Shown: piece after piece, positions 46,131 to 57,066 of the stretch
Layout: each line of letters begins with the position of its first letter
How positions within the stretch are numbered: position 1 is the stretch's first letter
Origin: an uncultured Clostridia bacterium
GTDB lineage: Bacteria; Bacillota; Clostridia; Oscillospirales; Ruminococcaceae
DNA length: 64,000 nt
Assembly (NCBI GenBank): GCA_947629335.1
Contig: CANRDI010000004.1
Span: 1 to 64,000, forward strand
Direction of reading: 5' to 3'
Notes under the pieces: generated by a model
Told to the model about the DNA's origin: nothing
Database searches by the model: none
What the model saw: the letters and a program-made list of their open reading frames with translations, nothing else
Position numbers and translations under genes: made by a program

Positions 46131-47504
46131 ATGGTGAAAAAAATGAGTTCTTTATCTTCTCTTTCAGATATTTATAAACGTGTTGTTGATAATTGTATGG
46201 AAGAATATAACGATTTGTCAAACTCTGCGAGAGCTTTGTGGCTCGATCCGCTTGTTCCGGTAAAAATGGACGGATCGACGTTTGTCCTTGCCGCTGAAAC
46301 CGAGTTTCAGAGAGATACTTTAAACGATTTGTGGCTCGTAAGGATTGAAGAACAGCTTAAAAATGTTCTCGGCGTGCCTATAAAAGTCGAGATCATCGTT
46401 GACAGCAATCTTTCCGAAAGAAAACCCGTTATTTCAGAAATAATAAAATCAAATCCATTAAACGAAGCGGCAGAGATAATCGATAAAAAAATAACGTATA
46501 CATTCGATAATTTTATCGTAGGTCCTTCAAATAACCTCGCATTCGCCGCAGCAAAATCTGTTTCCAAAAAACAGCACGAACGCTATAATCCTTTGTTTAT
46601 ATACGGCGATTCGGGACTCGGAAAAACTCACCTTCTTTCCGCGATAAAGTTTGAGATGCAGAAAAATTATCCCGGAATAAATATTATATATATTCCCGCA
46701 GAAACATTTACAAATGAATTTCTCCATTCGATCTCAAATAATACCGTAGAAAAATTTGACGACAAATACCGCGGAGCAGACGCGCTTCTTATTGACGATA
46801 TACAGTTTATTGCAGGAAAAGAGCAGACAGAGGAAAAGTTTTTCCACATATTTAACGAACTTTATAATCAGAATAAGATAATAGTTCTCACTTCAGACCG
46901 CCCCGCAAAGGAAATAAAATCAATTTCCGACAGACTTAAAACAAGATTTAGTTCGGGTCTTATCGCAGATGTAAAACCGCCCGAATATGAAACAAGGCTC
47001 GCTATTATACAAAGAAAAGCGGAACTTTTGAATTTTACAATATCAGATGATGTTATAGACTATATTGCGACAAAGCTGAAAAGCAATATCCGACAGATAG
47101 AGGGTGTAGTGACAAAGCTGAATGCGCTTTATGTTGTGTCGCAGGTAAAACCGACAATAACTGTTGCGCAGAATGTTATAAAAGATATAGTCACCGATCA
47201 CCAGCCAATTCCCATAACCGTAGATAAAATAATAAACGAAGTAAGCAAAATCTACAGCATAGAGCCTGAAGAAATGCGTTCTCAGCGCAGAACAGCAAAT
47301 ATTTCACAGGCTCGCAAAGTCGCTATTTACGTTATCCAAGAGGTTACGGGACTGCCTTATGAAAGCATAGGACAAGAATTTAACGGGCGCGATCATTCTA
47401 CTGTAGTATACGCGATAAAATCCGTAAAGGAAGAAATGGAACATGACAGCGGATTTCGCTCTATCGTTGAGGATATAATAAAGAATATAAAAACAAATCA
47501 GTGA
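46131..47504 (+). CDS. dnaA: Chromosomal replication initiator DnaA (start ambiguous, 46125-46143)
   Basis: YTFDNFIVGPSNNLAFAAAKSVSKK...NPLFIYGDSGLGKTHLLSAI...GQEFNGRDHSTVVYAIKSV. Confidence 0.97.
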   Translation: MVKKMSSLSSLSDIYKRVVDNCMEEYNDLSNSARALWLDPLVPVKMDGSTFVLAAETEFQRDTLNDLWLVRIEEQLKNVLGVPIKVEIIVDSNLSERKPVISEIIKSNPLNEAAEIIDKKITYTFDNFIVGPSNNLAFAAAKSVSKKQHERYNPLFIYGDSGLGKTHLLSAIKFEMQKNYPGINIIYIPAETFTNEFLHSISNNTVEKFDDKYRGADALLIDDIQFIAGKEQTEEKFFHIFNELYNQNKIIVLTSDRPAKEIKSISDRLKTRFSSGLIADVKPPEYETRLAIIQRKAELLNFTISDDVIDYIATKLKSNIRQIEGVVTKLNALYVVSQVKPTITVAQNVIKDIVTDHQPIPITVDKIINEVSKIYSIEPEEMRSQRRTANISQARKVAIYVIQEVTGLPYESIGQEFNGRDHSTVVYAIKSVKEEMEHDSGFRSIVEDIIKNIKTNQ

Positions 47505-47749
47505 AAAATATACAGAATAATTTTCAACTTGTCTTAACGATAATTCAACGCGAATATTTGAAAACTCAGAAAGTGAAAACGGCTCGGATACTTTGTCCGC
47601 AGATTTTCAACAATTTAAACCGCCCTTATTATTATTATTAAAAATAAAATAAAAGAAAATATAAAAAAGTCCGGACGGATTTCGGAAAATGTCCGCTTTC
47701 GGCAGAGATCTTTAATAATAATGATATTCGGGAAACGAGGAGAAAAACA

Positions 47750-48850
47750 ATGAAATTTTCTTGTTCAAACAGCGTCATTCTTGACGCTTTTCAGACAACA
47801 GCAAAGGCTTCAAGCTCAAAGTCCACTATTCCCGCTCTTGAAGGACTGCTTCTTGAACTTACGGATAATACGCTCATTATCACGGGTTATAATCTTGAAA
47901 TAGGGATAAGAACAGAAGTCGAGGTTTCGGGAACTGAAAACGGGAGCGCGGTAATAAATGCCAGAACATTATGCGATATAACGAGAAAAATGCCGTCGGG
48001 TATAATTTCGTTTGATATTACAGAGGGTAAAGATGTTAAGATATCATGCGGAACAGTTGAATTTGCGATAAGCTGTTCGCGCTCAGACGAATATCCTACA
48101 ATTCCAGATATGAGCCTCGGAAAAGGATTTACTCTCTCACAGCCTGTTTTAAAAAGTATGATAAGCCAGACTAAATACGCTTGTGCGACGGTTGATACAA
48201 AGCCTGCGTTTATGGGATGTAAGTTTGAGATCAAAGATAATGTTCTGAATGTTGTTGCGACAGATACGGTGAGAGTTGCGCTTCGTCAGGAAAAAATCGA
48301 ATATGAAGATATGGAGTTTATTGTTCCGAGCAAGACGCTCGAAGAACTCACACATATACTTTCCGACAATAAAGATGATAATGTTACAATAAGTATAGAA
48401 AAAAATCAAGTTTCATTTGAAGTTGGAAAATATATAATGATCTCAAGACTGTTAAACGGCGACTTTCTTGATTATAAAAAGTTTATAACCTGTGATGAAA
48501 GCGTTTTTGCAGAGGTAAAATGCTCGCAAATAATTGAAATGCTCGACAGAGCTTTGCTTGTTATAAATGAAAAGAACCGTCTGCCGCTGAGATGTGAATT
48601 TACTTCTGATAGTTTGGCGGTTTCATGTTCGTCTGCACTCGGAAAGATAAATGATAAAATTAACATTAAATATAACGGAGAACCCATTACAATAGGATTT
48701 AATGTAAAATTTTTGCTTGAAGCATTTCGTGCCTGTGATGAAGAAGAAGCAAAGATAATTTTTACAGGCTCGTCTACATCTCATATTCTTATAGTTCCGA
48801 AAGACGGCAGAAGCTTTACGTTTTTGCTTGTTCCGATGAGACTGAGATAA
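47750..48850 (+). CDS. dnaN: DNA polymerase III beta sliding clamp
   Basis: MKFSCSNSVILDAFQTTAKASSSKSTIPALEGLLLEL...SFTFLLVPMRLR. Confidence 0.96.
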   Translation: MKFSCSNSVILDAFQTTAKASSSKSTIPALEGLLLELTDNTLIITGYNLEIGIRTEVEVSGTENGSAVINARTLCDITRKMPSGIISFDITEGKDVKISCGTVEFAISCSRSDEYPTIPDMSLGKGFTLSQPVLKSMISQTKYACATVDTKPAFMGCKFEIKDNVLNVVATDTVRVALRQEKIEYEDMEFIVPSKTLEELTHILSDNKDDNVTISIEKNQVSFEVGKYIMISRLLNGDFLDYKKFITCDESVFAEVKCSQIIEMLDRALLVINEKNRLPLRCEFTSDSLAVSCSSALGKINDKINIKYNGEPITIGFNVKFLLEAFRACDEEEAKIIFTGSSTSHILIVPKDGRSFTFLLVPMRLR

Positions 48851-48875
48851 ATAAATTCAAGAAAGGAATAATAAT

Positions 48876-49115
48876 ATGGAAGAATTAAAAATAGTCACAC
48901 CTTTTATCAAGCTCGACCAGCTCGTTAAATTCGCAGGATTTACCGAAACAGGCGCAAAGGCAAAAATTCTTATTGATCTCGGAGAATTTACCGTAAACGG
49001 CATATGCTGTACAAAACGGGGAAAGAAGATAAAGCCGGGAGATATTATCGAGTACAAGAATAAAAAGTATAAGGTAGTTTACGACGGACAGGCGGCTGAG
49101 GAAACTTCCGAATAA
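48876..49115 (+). CDS. yaaA: S4-domain RNA-binding protein (YaaA type)
   Basis: FIKLDQLVKFAGFTETGAKAKILIDLGEFTVNGICCTKRGKKIKPGD; between dnaN and recF. Confidence 0.92.
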   Translation: MEELKIVTPFIKLDQLVKFAGFTETGAKAKILIDLGEFTVNGICCTKRGKKIKPGDIIEYKNKKYKVVYDGQAAEETSE

Positions 49116-49117
49116 AA

Positions 49118-50242
49118 ATGTACCTTACAAAAATTTATATCAAAAATTTTCGCAATATAAGCGAAGCAGAGCTTAATTTTGACAAAAATCTTAATGTTTT
49201 TGTCGGAAAAAATGCTCAGGGAAAAACAAATCTTTGCGAGGCTGTTTCAGTGTGTCTCGGAGGGAGTTTTAGAAAAGCTCGTTTTTCTCATTTTATTCCT
49301 GCACATAATCAAAAAGCCGAGGTCAATATTCGGCTTTTTTTTCGTGATGATTATACTAAACGTGAAAATGTTATAAATTATACAATTTGTAAAAATATTG
49401 TTAAAATAACGTATAATGATATAAAAATGAAAGACGCTTCGGAATTATACGGAGTGTTAAAATATGTCATTTTTATACCGGAACATTTAAATTTAATAAA
49501 AGGTTCGCCGGATCTTAGGAGAGATTATCTTGATGATGTGGCGCTTATGCAGACAAAAACTCACCTCGAAAAACTTTCAAGATATAACAAAGCATTAAAG
49601 CAGAGAAACAACATTTTGACAAATTATTCGGGAACAGAAATTTCCGATGAGCTTTCGGCATGGAATAAAATTCTTGCGGCAGAAGGAATAAATGTAACGT
49701 ACGGAAGGCTTAAATACTTCAACTTTCTGAAAAACTGTGCGGCAAAAATATATTCGGAGCTTACGAGCAAAAGCGAGGCTCTTGATATGAATTATTACAG
49801 TTCAGTTTTCAAAACAGACAGTATAAATTTTAATAAAAAGGACGAATTGTATAAAAAATATATGGATACGCTTTCCAAAAATCTTTCCGCAGAAATGAGG
49901 CTCGGTTATACATTGTCGGGTGTTCATCGAGATGACGTCGATTTTATCATAAATAATTTGCCTGTTAGGGATTTTGCTTCTCAGGGACAACTCAGAAGCA
50001 TAGCTTTGGCTTTGAAATTGTCTGAGGCGGAAATTATACGTCAGAAAAATAAAACAGACCCTGTGATTATTTTAGACGATATTTTAAGCGAACTCGACAG
50101 TATCAGACGCAAATTTATTTTTAATCATATTGAAAAAAGTCAGGTGTTTATTACTTGTTGTAATATAAATGATTTGTCGGAGTTGAATTATGGAAAAGCA
50201 TGGACGGTTGAAAACGGAAATTTTACGGAAACAAAGCTTTGA
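49118..50242 (+). CDS. recF: DNA replication/repair protein RecF
   Basis: IKNFRNISEAELNFDKNLNVFVGKNAQGKTNLCEAVSVCLGG...PVIILDDILSELDSIRRKFI. Confidence 0.96.
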   Translation: MYLTKIYIKNFRNISEAELNFDKNLNVFVGKNAQGKTNLCEAVSVCLGGSFRKARFSHFIPAHNQKAEVNIRLFFRDDYTKRENVINYTICKNIVKITYNDIKMKDASELYGVLKYVIFIPEHLNLIKGSPDLRRDYLDDVALMQTKTHLEKLSRYNKALKQRNNILTNYSGTEISDELSAWNKILAAEGINVTYGRLKYFNFLKNCAAKIYSELTSKSEALDMNYYSSVFKTDSINFNKKDELYKKYMDTLSKNLSAEMRLGYTLSGVHRDDVDFIINNLPVRDFASQGQLRSIALALKLSEAEIIRQKNKTDPVIILDDILSELDSIRRKFIFNHIEKSQVFITCCNINDLSELNYGKAWTVENGNFTETKL

Positions 50243-50333
50243 TTAGAGGTTAGAAGTTAAAGATAAGAAGTAAGAAAAATTGGAAGTGCATTTCTGTTGC
50301 AGCACGTTACATAAAAGTTTTGAAAAGGGGTTT

Positions 50334-50363
50334 GGGGGAAAACTTTTTCAAAAGTTTTCCCCC
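50334..50363. repeat. Hairpin gggggaaaact...agttttccccc next to GC-rich GGCGCGCC pair
   Basis: 11-bp stem, 8-nt loop; followed by gggcgcgccatgcgcaatgcgggttgcagggcgcgcc. Confidence 0.7.
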
Positions 50364-50436
50364 AATGGGGGCGCGCCATGCGCAATGCGGGTTGCAGGGC
50401 GCGCCGCGCCTCGTAATTCTAATTAAAGGAGTTATT

Positions 50437-50691
50437 ATGTTTTTGTATCTTGGCGGAGACGTTACGGTAAAATCAGAAGACGTTATAGGAATATTTGATA
50501 TAGAAGCCTGTTCTGTAAGCAGGATTACAATTGATTTTCTGAATAACTGTCAAAAAAAACAACAAATTGTAAATATTTCGGAAGATATGCCTAAAAGTTT
50601 TATTGTCACTAAAAATAAGACCTATATTTCCAATGTTTCAAACAAAACAATTTGTAGAAGAACAAAAAATAAAGAAGAAAATTTTTTATAA
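50437..50691 (+). CDS. remB: RemB/DUF370 family (extracellular matrix regulator-like)
   Basis: MFLYLGGDVTVKSEDVIGIFDIEACSVS...; SD aaaggag; between recF and gyrB. Confidence 0.85.
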   Translation: MFLYLGGDVTVKSEDVIGIFDIEACSVSRITIDFLNNCQKKQQIVNISEDMPKSFIVTKNKTYISNVSNKTICRRTKNKEENFL

Positions 50692-50798
50692 AAAATTGCT
50701 CTGAAAATGCTAAAACTCTTGAAATTTACGCGATTTTATGGTATACTATATATAATATAGTGATTATAAAATATTCGTGTTTTTTTATGGGAGGAAAA

Positions 50799-52787
50799 AT
50801 GGCTGAAAACGAAAATCTGACGGAAGTTAATAACGACGCAGACGAGATAAAGGTCTTAAAGGGACTTGATCCTGTCAGAAAACGTCCCGGAATGTATATA
50901 GGCTCTACGGGAGAGGGCGGACTTCATCATCTTGTTTATGAAATTGTGGATAACGCTATCGACGAGGCTTTGGCAGGATTTTGTACGGAAATAGATGTGT
51001 CAATACTTCCCGAAAATGTTATACGAGTTATAGATAACGGGCGCGGAGTTCCGACGGGTATAAATCATGCGGAGGGAATTTCGGCGGCAACGCTCGTATT
51101 TACGGTCTTGCATGCGGGAGGAAAATTCGACAACAGTTTGTACAAGGTTTCGGGCGGACTTCACGGAGTCGGCGCGTCAGTCGTAAATGCTCTTTCCGAA
51201 TGGCTTGAAGTCGAAATTCACGACGGCGAAAATATTCATTTTCAGCATTTTAACAGAGGAAAATACGACGAGCCGATAAAGATTACAGGAAAAACAGACC
51301 ATACGGGAACGACTGTTACATTTAAGCCCGACGGTGAAATTTTCCATACAACTGTTTTCAATTACGAAACTCTACAGGAAAGACTGAGAGAAGAAGCTTT
51401 TCTTAATGCGGGTCTGAGAATAAGACTGCATGATCTGCGTGATGAAAATAATATACAAAATGATGAATTTTGTTATGAGGGCGGTATCTGTTCTTACATT
51501 GACTGGCTCAATAAAAAGCGCGGAGCTGAAGTTCTTCACCCCGATATAATCTATATCAAGGGTACGGCGAATGATGTGCAGATAGAAGCGGCTTTCCAGT
51601 ATACTACAGACTTTAACAGCGAGATTTTCCGTTCTTTCGCAAACAATATTCACACGGGCGAGGGCGGTATGCACGAGCTTGGATTTAAGCGCGCGCTGAA
51701 TAAGGTTATAAACGACTATGCAAAACAGTATAAAGAAAACGCCGAGAAAAACAAGGTAAAGAAAAAGAACTCAAAAAAAGGCGAGGAAGAAAAGGCGTTT
51801 ACTCCTATAAGCGGCGAAGCAATAAGAGAGGCAATAAACGCTATTATTTCGGTTAAATGCCACGAGTGCGAGTTTGAGGGGCAGACCAAAGGAAAACTCG
51901 GAAATCCTGAAGTTCAGCCCGCAGTCTATAAAGTCATAACAGAACAATTGACCTATTATTTTGAAGAAAATCCTGAGACAGCACAGATAATAATGAATAA
52001 AGCCATTAACTCACAGGCGGCGCGCGACGCGGCAAAGAGAGCAATGGAGGCAAAGAGAAAGTCCATTATGGATTCAAACGGACTTCCCGGAAAACTTGCG
52101 GACTGTTCGGATTCTGACCCTACGCACACGGAAATTTATATCGTCGAGGGAGATTCTGCGGGAGGTTCGGCAAAAGAGGGCAGAGACAGACGTTTTCAGG
52201 CGATATTGTCGCTCTGGGGAAAAATGCTGAATGTTGAAAAAGCAAGAGCGGATAAGGTATATAATAACGATAAACTTTTGCCTGTCGTAAAGGCTTTGGG
52301 AACAGGAATTGCCGAGGATTTCGACATTACAAAGCTCCGCTATGGAAGAGTTATAATAATGGCGGATGCAGATGTGGACGGACTGCATATTAGAACACTT
52401 ATGCTGACGTTTTTCTTTAGATTTATGCGTCCGCTGCTTGAACACGGACACGTTTATATTGCTCAGCCGCCGCTTTTTAAGGTTTCTAAGGGCAAACAGG
52501 TGAGATATGCGTTTTCGGATGATGAAAGAGACGCTTATATTGCAGAATTCGGAGGCTCGGAAAACAATAAGATTGATGTTCAGCGATATAAAGGTCTGGG
52601 CGAAATGGATCCTTCTCAACTTTGGGAAACAACAATGAATCCCGAAACAAGGACAATGCTCCGTGTTTCGGTCGAGGACGCTGCAAAAGCTGACGAGATA
52701 ATGACTATTCTTATGGGCGATAAGGTAGAGCCGCGCAGGCGTTTTATCGAACAGAACGCAAAACTTGCGGAAAATTTGGATATATAA
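50799..52787 (+). CDS. gyrB: DNA gyrase subunit B
   Basis: IKVLKGLDPVRKRPGMYIGSTGEGGLHHLVYEIVDNAIDEALAGFC...IVEGDSAGGSAKEGRDRRFQAILSLWGKMLNVEKA; start reassigned to 50799. Confidence 0.97.
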   Translation: MAENENLTEVNNDADEIKVLKGLDPVRKRPGMYIGSTGEGGLHHLVYEIVDNAIDEALAGFCTEIDVSILPENVIRVIDNGRGVPTGINHAEGISAATLVFTVLHAGGKFDNSLYKVSGGLHGVGASVVNALSEWLEVEIHDGENIHFQHFNRGKYDEPIKITGKTDHTGTTVTFKPDGEIFHTTVFNYETLQERLREEAFLNAGLRIRLHDLRDENNIQNDEFCYEGGICSYIDWLNKKRGAEVLHPDIIYIKGTANDVQIEAAFQYTTDFNSEIFRSFANNIHTGEGGMHELGFKRALNKVINDYAKQYKENAEKNKVKKKNSKKGEEEKAFTPISGEAIREAINAIISVKCHECEFEGQTKGKLGNPEVQPAVYKVITEQLTYYFEENPETAQIIMNKAINSQAARDAAKRAMEAKRKSIMDSNGLPGKLADCSDSDPTHTEIYIVEGDSAGGSAKEGRDRRFQAILSLWGKMLNVEKARADKVYNNDKLLPVVKALGTGIAEDFDITKLRYGRVIIMADADVDGLHIRTLMLTFFFRFMRPLLEHGHVYIAQPPLFKVSKGKQVRYAFSDDERDAYIAEFGGSENNKIDVQRYKGLGEMDPSQLWETTMNPETRTMLRVSVEDAAKADEIMTILMGDKVEPRRRFIEQNAKLAENLDI

Positions 52788-52874
52788 TACGGCAGTATAC
52801 AGCAAATCAGGTGTAAGCATAATGAACAGAATTACTGTTTACTGTACACTATAAACTGTATACTGACGACAGGG

Positions 52875-53567
52875 GTGATTATTATAAACGGGCTGTTACC
52901 CGATCTGAAAAAAGAAGAACAGGACAAAAAGGCGAAAAATGAGCCTATAGTAAGTTTTACCTATGATAATACTCTCGAAGAAACAGATACAGCTATGAAA
53001 ATGTTTCAGAAAAATTATTCTTCAAAGCGCGGGATAATGTTTACTATTGCGTATCTGCTGATAATGGCGGGGGGAATTGCCGCGATAGTTTTTAATCCGA
53101 CAAACGTCATTTTTTATTTGGCTGTTGCTTTTTGCCTTTTAGGTCTTATTTATCATCTTACCGCAAAGTATAGGATAAGAAAAAGCATTATAAAAACTTT
53201 GAGCAAGATGAATCCTGAGGATTATCACTGTACTTTATATAAAAACAAGATCGAGATCGAAACAATTATAAAGCCGAAAGAAACCGAAACAGCAGAAGAT
53301 CCCGATAAAACGGATATATCCGAAGAAAAAAATAATGACGAAAGCGGCGAAAAAACCGAAGAAAAACAAAAAGAGCCGACTCCGATAAAAACCGTATTTA
53401 AGTTTAACGACGACCTTCTTGATTTTTCCGAGGACAAAATTTCGCTTTATCTCGTTTATAACAGACAGCAGATCTATTGTTTTCCGAAACGCTGTCTTTC
53501 GGAAGACGTTCAGAATACGGTCCGCGAACATTTGACAAAAATGACTCAAAGAGAATGGACTGTGTAA
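52875..53567 (+). CDS. YcxB-like domain membrane protein
   Basis: Two TM helices then KFNDDLLDFSEDKISLYLVYNRQQIYCFPKRCLS. Confidence 0.65.
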   Translation: MIIINGLLPDLKKEEQDKKAKNEPIVSFTYDNTLEETDTAMKMFQKNYSSKRGIMFTIAYLLIMAGGIAAIVFNPTNVIFYLAVAFCLLGLIYHLTAKYRIRKSIIKTLSKMNPEDYHCTLYKNKIEIETIIKPKETETAEDPDKTDISEEKNNDESGEKTEEKQKEPTPIKTVFKFNDDLLDFSEDKISLYLVYNRQQIYCFPKRCLSEDVQNTVREHLTKMTQREWTV

Positions 53568-53582
53568 AATATGTTATTTGAT

Positions 53583-53606
53583 TTTCAGACCGAAATTTCG
53601 GTCTGA
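53583..53606. terminator. Palindrome/terminator between YcxB-like gene and gyrA
   Basis: cagaccgaaatttcggtctgatttt. Confidence 0.6.
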
Positions 53607-53621
53607 TTTTACGGAGGAAAG

Positions 53622-56237
53622 ATGGAAGTAGATTTTAGTCTTGAAAAGCTGCATAATATTGACCTCGAAGAAACGATGAAATATTCTTTCATCGAGTATT
53701 CGATGGCGGTTATAACGTCGAGAGCGCTGCCTGACGTAAGAGACGGGTTTAAGCCTGTTCACCGCAGAATTATTTATACAATGAACGACGCGGGAAATAC
53801 CTCGGACAAGCCTTTCAGAAAGTGCGCGTATACTGTCGGAGAGGTTTTAGGTAAATATCATCCCCACGGCGACGCGTCTGTTTACGACGCGCTTGTAAGA
53901 CTTGCGCAGACATTTTCAATGCGCTATCCGCTTATAGACGGTCACGGAAACTTCGGCTCGATCGACGGAGATCCGCCTGCGGCTTATCGTTATACAGAGG
54001 CAAGACTGTCTAAAATTTCAAATGAAATGGTGTCTGATATTAACAAAAATGTTGTTGATTTTCAGACAAACTATGACGATAAGCTCTTAGAGCCTGTCGT
54101 GCTTCCGTCGCGCTTTCCAAACCTTTTGTGCAACGGCTCTAACGGTATTGCCGTAGGAATGGCGACAAATATTCCTCCGCATAATTTAGGAGAAGTCATT
54201 GACGCTATACAGCTTTTGATAGAAGATCCCGATGTTTCTGTCGAGGATCTTATGAACTGTATAAAAGGACCTGATTTTCCGACAGGCGGCATTATTATGG
54301 GTTATAGCGGTATTCGCTCGGCATATTATACCGGCAGAGGAAAAATCATTCTGAGAGGAAGAGCGGATATTGTCGAAGAGGCTTCTCATACGCGCATTAT
54401 CATAAGCGAGATACCGTATATGGTAAATAAGGCGCGTATGCTCGCAAATATCGGCGAGCTTATCCGCGACAAGAGAATAGACGGGATCTCAGTTGTACGC
54501 GACGAGTCGGACCGCGACGGTATGAGGATAGTTATAGAGCTTAAGCGTGACGCAAATGCTAATGTTGTGCTGAATAAACTTTATACTTATACCCAGCTTC
54601 AGGATACGGTCGGAGTTATAATGATAGCTCTTGTAAACGGCGAGCCTAAAACGCTTACTCTGAAAGAAATGCTTGAGCTTTATCTGAAACATCAGATAGA
54701 CGTTGTTACAAGAAGAACAAAATACGACCTCGATAAAGCAAAGGAAAGAGCGCATATCTTAGAAGGATTGATGATAGCAATTGACTTTATCGACGAAGTT
54801 ATTGCAATTCTCAGAAGCTCAAAGACTATACAAGAGGGCAAAGAAAGACTTATAGAACGCTTTAAAGATGTAGATGTTTCAAGTACAGGACTTTTCAGCG
54901 AGGCTACTTATTCATTGTCCGAAGTACAGGCGGACGCTATCGTTAAAATGACGCTCGGTTCTTTGACGGGAATGGAAAAGAGCAAAGTAGAGGACGAGCT
55001 TTTACAGAAGCGCGAAATTATAGGAAGTCTTGAAGAACTGCTTTCGGACAGCAATAAAATGCGCCACCTTGTCGGAGAAGAGCTTGCGGTGATTAAAAAG
55101 AAATATGCTGACGAGCGCAGAACTTCTATAGAGCCTGTAAGCGGCGAGGTCGATATCGAAGATCTTATACCCGAAGAGGACGACGTAGTAACATTTACGA
55201 ATATGGGTTATATAAAGCGTCAGCCCGTAGAAGTCTACAATATACAAAAGCGCGGCGGACGCGGCGTTTCGGGAATGAAACAGCGCGACGAGGATTTCGT
55301 TGACAGTATGTTTATCTCGTCAACTCACGAAAATATTCTCTTTATCACAAACAAGGGGAATATGTTCAGACTAAAATGCTATGAGATACCTGAGGGAAGC
55401 AGACAGTCAAGAGGAATGAACATTATAAATCTTCTCCAGCTTTCGGAAGATGAAAAAGTCGCCGCAATGATGACGACAAAAGATTTTGCAGATAACAAAT
55501 ATTTTATATGCATAACTAAAAACGGTATCGTAAAAAGAACAAGACTTTCAGAATTTAAAAATATCAGAAAGGGCGGTCTAAGAGCAATTACCCTTAACGA
55601 CAATGACGAGATTGCTGCGGGATTTCTGACAGAGGGCGACTGTACGGTTATTGTCGCTACGCATAACGGCGCGGCTATTCGATTTAATGAAAATGTCGTA
55701 AGGTCAATGGGAAGAATTGCGCGCGGAGTTAGAGCTATACGTTTTCGCGGAGAGGATTATGTTGTCGGTGCAACGAAGATTTTCGACGAAAACGCGACTA
55801 TTCTGACAGTTACCGACAGAGGCATGGGAAGAAGATGCGCGGTCACAAGCTACCGCTTGCAGAACAGAGGCGGTCTGGGGCTTAAAAACTATCCGGTTAG
55901 CGGCGAAAAGGGTTATGTTATCGGCATAAAGACGCTCGGTCCGGACGACGACGTTATCTTGATAAGCGCCGACGGAGTTATTATAAGAATACGCGCAAAC
56001 GACCTCAGAGTTATGGGAAGAACGGCTTCGGGAGTTCATGTTATGCGCTTGGGAGAAAACGACAGGCTCGTTACATTTACCCGCACACCTCATGACGAGG
56101 ACGAGCAGACCGAAGAAGTCGAAAAATCGACAGATGAAGAAGTTGCTGCTTCTCTTGCTGAGGACGCGGCGGAGATAGTTGAACCCGACGAGCCGCTGCC
56201 TGATGACGACGAGAACTTAGATGATGAAGAAAAATAA
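53622..56237 (+). CDS. gyrA: DNA gyrase subunit A
   Basis: [71 protein letters not shown]. Confidence 0.97.
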   Translation: MEVDFSLEKLHNIDLEETMKYSFIEYSMAVITSRALPDVRDGFKPVHRRIIYTMNDAGNTSDKPFRKCAYTVGEVLGKYHPHGDASVYDALVRLAQTFSMRYPLIDGHGNFGSIDGDPPAAYRYTEARLSKISNEMVSDINKNVVDFQTNYDDKLLEPVVLPSRFPNLLCNGSNGIAVGMATNIPPHNLGEVIDAIQLLIEDPDVSVEDLMNCIKGPDFPTGGIIMGYSGIRSAYYTGRGKIILRGRADIVEEASHTRIIISEIPYMVNKARMLANIGELIRDKRIDGISVVRDESDRDGMRIVIELKRDANANVVLNKLYTYTQLQDTVGVIMIALVNGEPKTLTLKEMLELYLKHQIDVVTRRTKYDLDKAKERAHILEGLMIAIDFIDEVIAILRSSKTIQEGKERLIERFKDVDVSSTGLFSEATYSLSEVQADAIVKMTLGSLTGMEKSKVEDELLQKREIIGSLEELLSDSNKMRHLVGEELAVIKKKYADERRTSIEPVSGEVDIEDLIPEEDDVVTFTNMGYIKRQPVEVYNIQKRGGRGVSGMKQRDEDFVDSMFISSTHENILFITNKGNMFRLKCYEIPEGSRQSRGMNIINLLQLSEDEKVAAMMTTKDFADNKYFICITKNGIVKRTRLSEFKNIRKGGLRAITLNDNDEIAAGFLTEGDCTVIVATHNGAAIRFNENVVRSMGRIARGVRAIRFRGEDYVVGATKIFDENATILTVTDRGMGRRCAVTSYRLQNRGGLGLKNYPVSGEKGYVIGIKTLGPDDDVILISADGVIIRIRANDLRVMGRTASGVHVMRLGENDRLVTFTRTPHDEDEQTEEVEKSTDEEVAASLAEDAAEIVEPDEPLPDDDENLDDEEK

Positions 56238-56242
56238 ATTGT

Positions 56243-56272
56243 GTTTTCCCGAACAGCTTGTTCGGGAAAATT
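56243..56272 (+). terminator. gyrA terminator
   Basis: ttttcccgaacagcttgttcgggaaaa. Confidence 0.65.
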
Positions 56273-56387
56273 CAGCTTGTATAAAAATCAAAGTATGACG
56301 CTGATGAAAAAAGGCGCTCAGAGTTATACAGTGCGGATAATTGATAAAAATGCTGTTAAAAAATTTGCTTTAGAAATTATTGCTGAT

Positions 56388-56403
56388 TGTTCCACATGGA
56401 ACA
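56388..56403. promoter_or_regulatory. parS-like site
   Basis: TGTTCCACATGGAACA; reverse complement of the sites at 60564 and 60740. Confidence 0.8.
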
Positions 56404-56421
56404 TTCGCAGAAAGGATTAAA

Positions 56422-57054
56422 ATGGTTTTTGATTTTAAAAAAGAATACAAAGAGTTTTATGCTCCTAAAAACAAGCCCTCGTTTATCGAAGTTCCGAAAA
56501 TGAACTACATTGCTGTACGCGGAAAGGGTGACCCAAATGATGAAAACGGCGAGTATAAAATGTCGATAGGACTTTTATACGGAATAGCTTTTACAATTAA
56601 AATGAGCAAAATGGGAGATCACAAGATTGACGGGTATTTTGATTATGTTGTGCCGCCGCTTGAGGGCTTTTGGAAACAGGGAGACAATGCTGAGATAGAT
56701 TATTCGCATAAGGAAGATTTCGAGTTTATTTCGTGCATAAGGCTGCCTGATTTCGTGACGGAAGAAGAATTTAATTGGGCAGTATCAGAGGCAGAACGAA
56801 AGAAAAAAACAGATTTTTCAAAGGTGGAGTTTCTGACGGTTGAAGAAGGTTTATGCGTTCAGTGTATGCACATAGGTTCTTATGACAACGAGCCGAAAAC
56901 AGTTGCCGATATGAAAGAATTTGCTCGGCAGAGCGGGTTTATTACCGACATTTCCGATAATCGCCGTCATCATGAGATCTATCTTTCCGACCCAAGAAAA
57001 ACATCTCCCGAAAAACTTAAAACAGTTATAAGAATACCTATAAAGAAAACTTGA
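56422..57054 (+). CDS. GyrI-like small-molecule-binding domain protein
   Basis: VFDFKKEYKEFYAPKNKPSFIEVPKMNYIAVRGKGDPN...; start reassigned to 56422 (SD gaaagga). Confidence 0.8.
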   Translation: MVFDFKKEYKEFYAPKNKPSFIEVPKMNYIAVRGKGDPNDENGEYKMSIGLLYGIAFTIKMSKMGDHKIDGYFDYVVPPLEGFWKQGDNAEIDYSHKEDFEFISCIRLPDFVTEEEFNWAVSEAERKKKTDFSKVEFLTVEEGLCVQCMHIGSYDNEPKTVADMKEFARQSGFITDISDNRRHHEIYLSDPRKTSPEKLKTVIRIPIKKT

Positions 57055-57066
57055 CGAGGAAAAATT

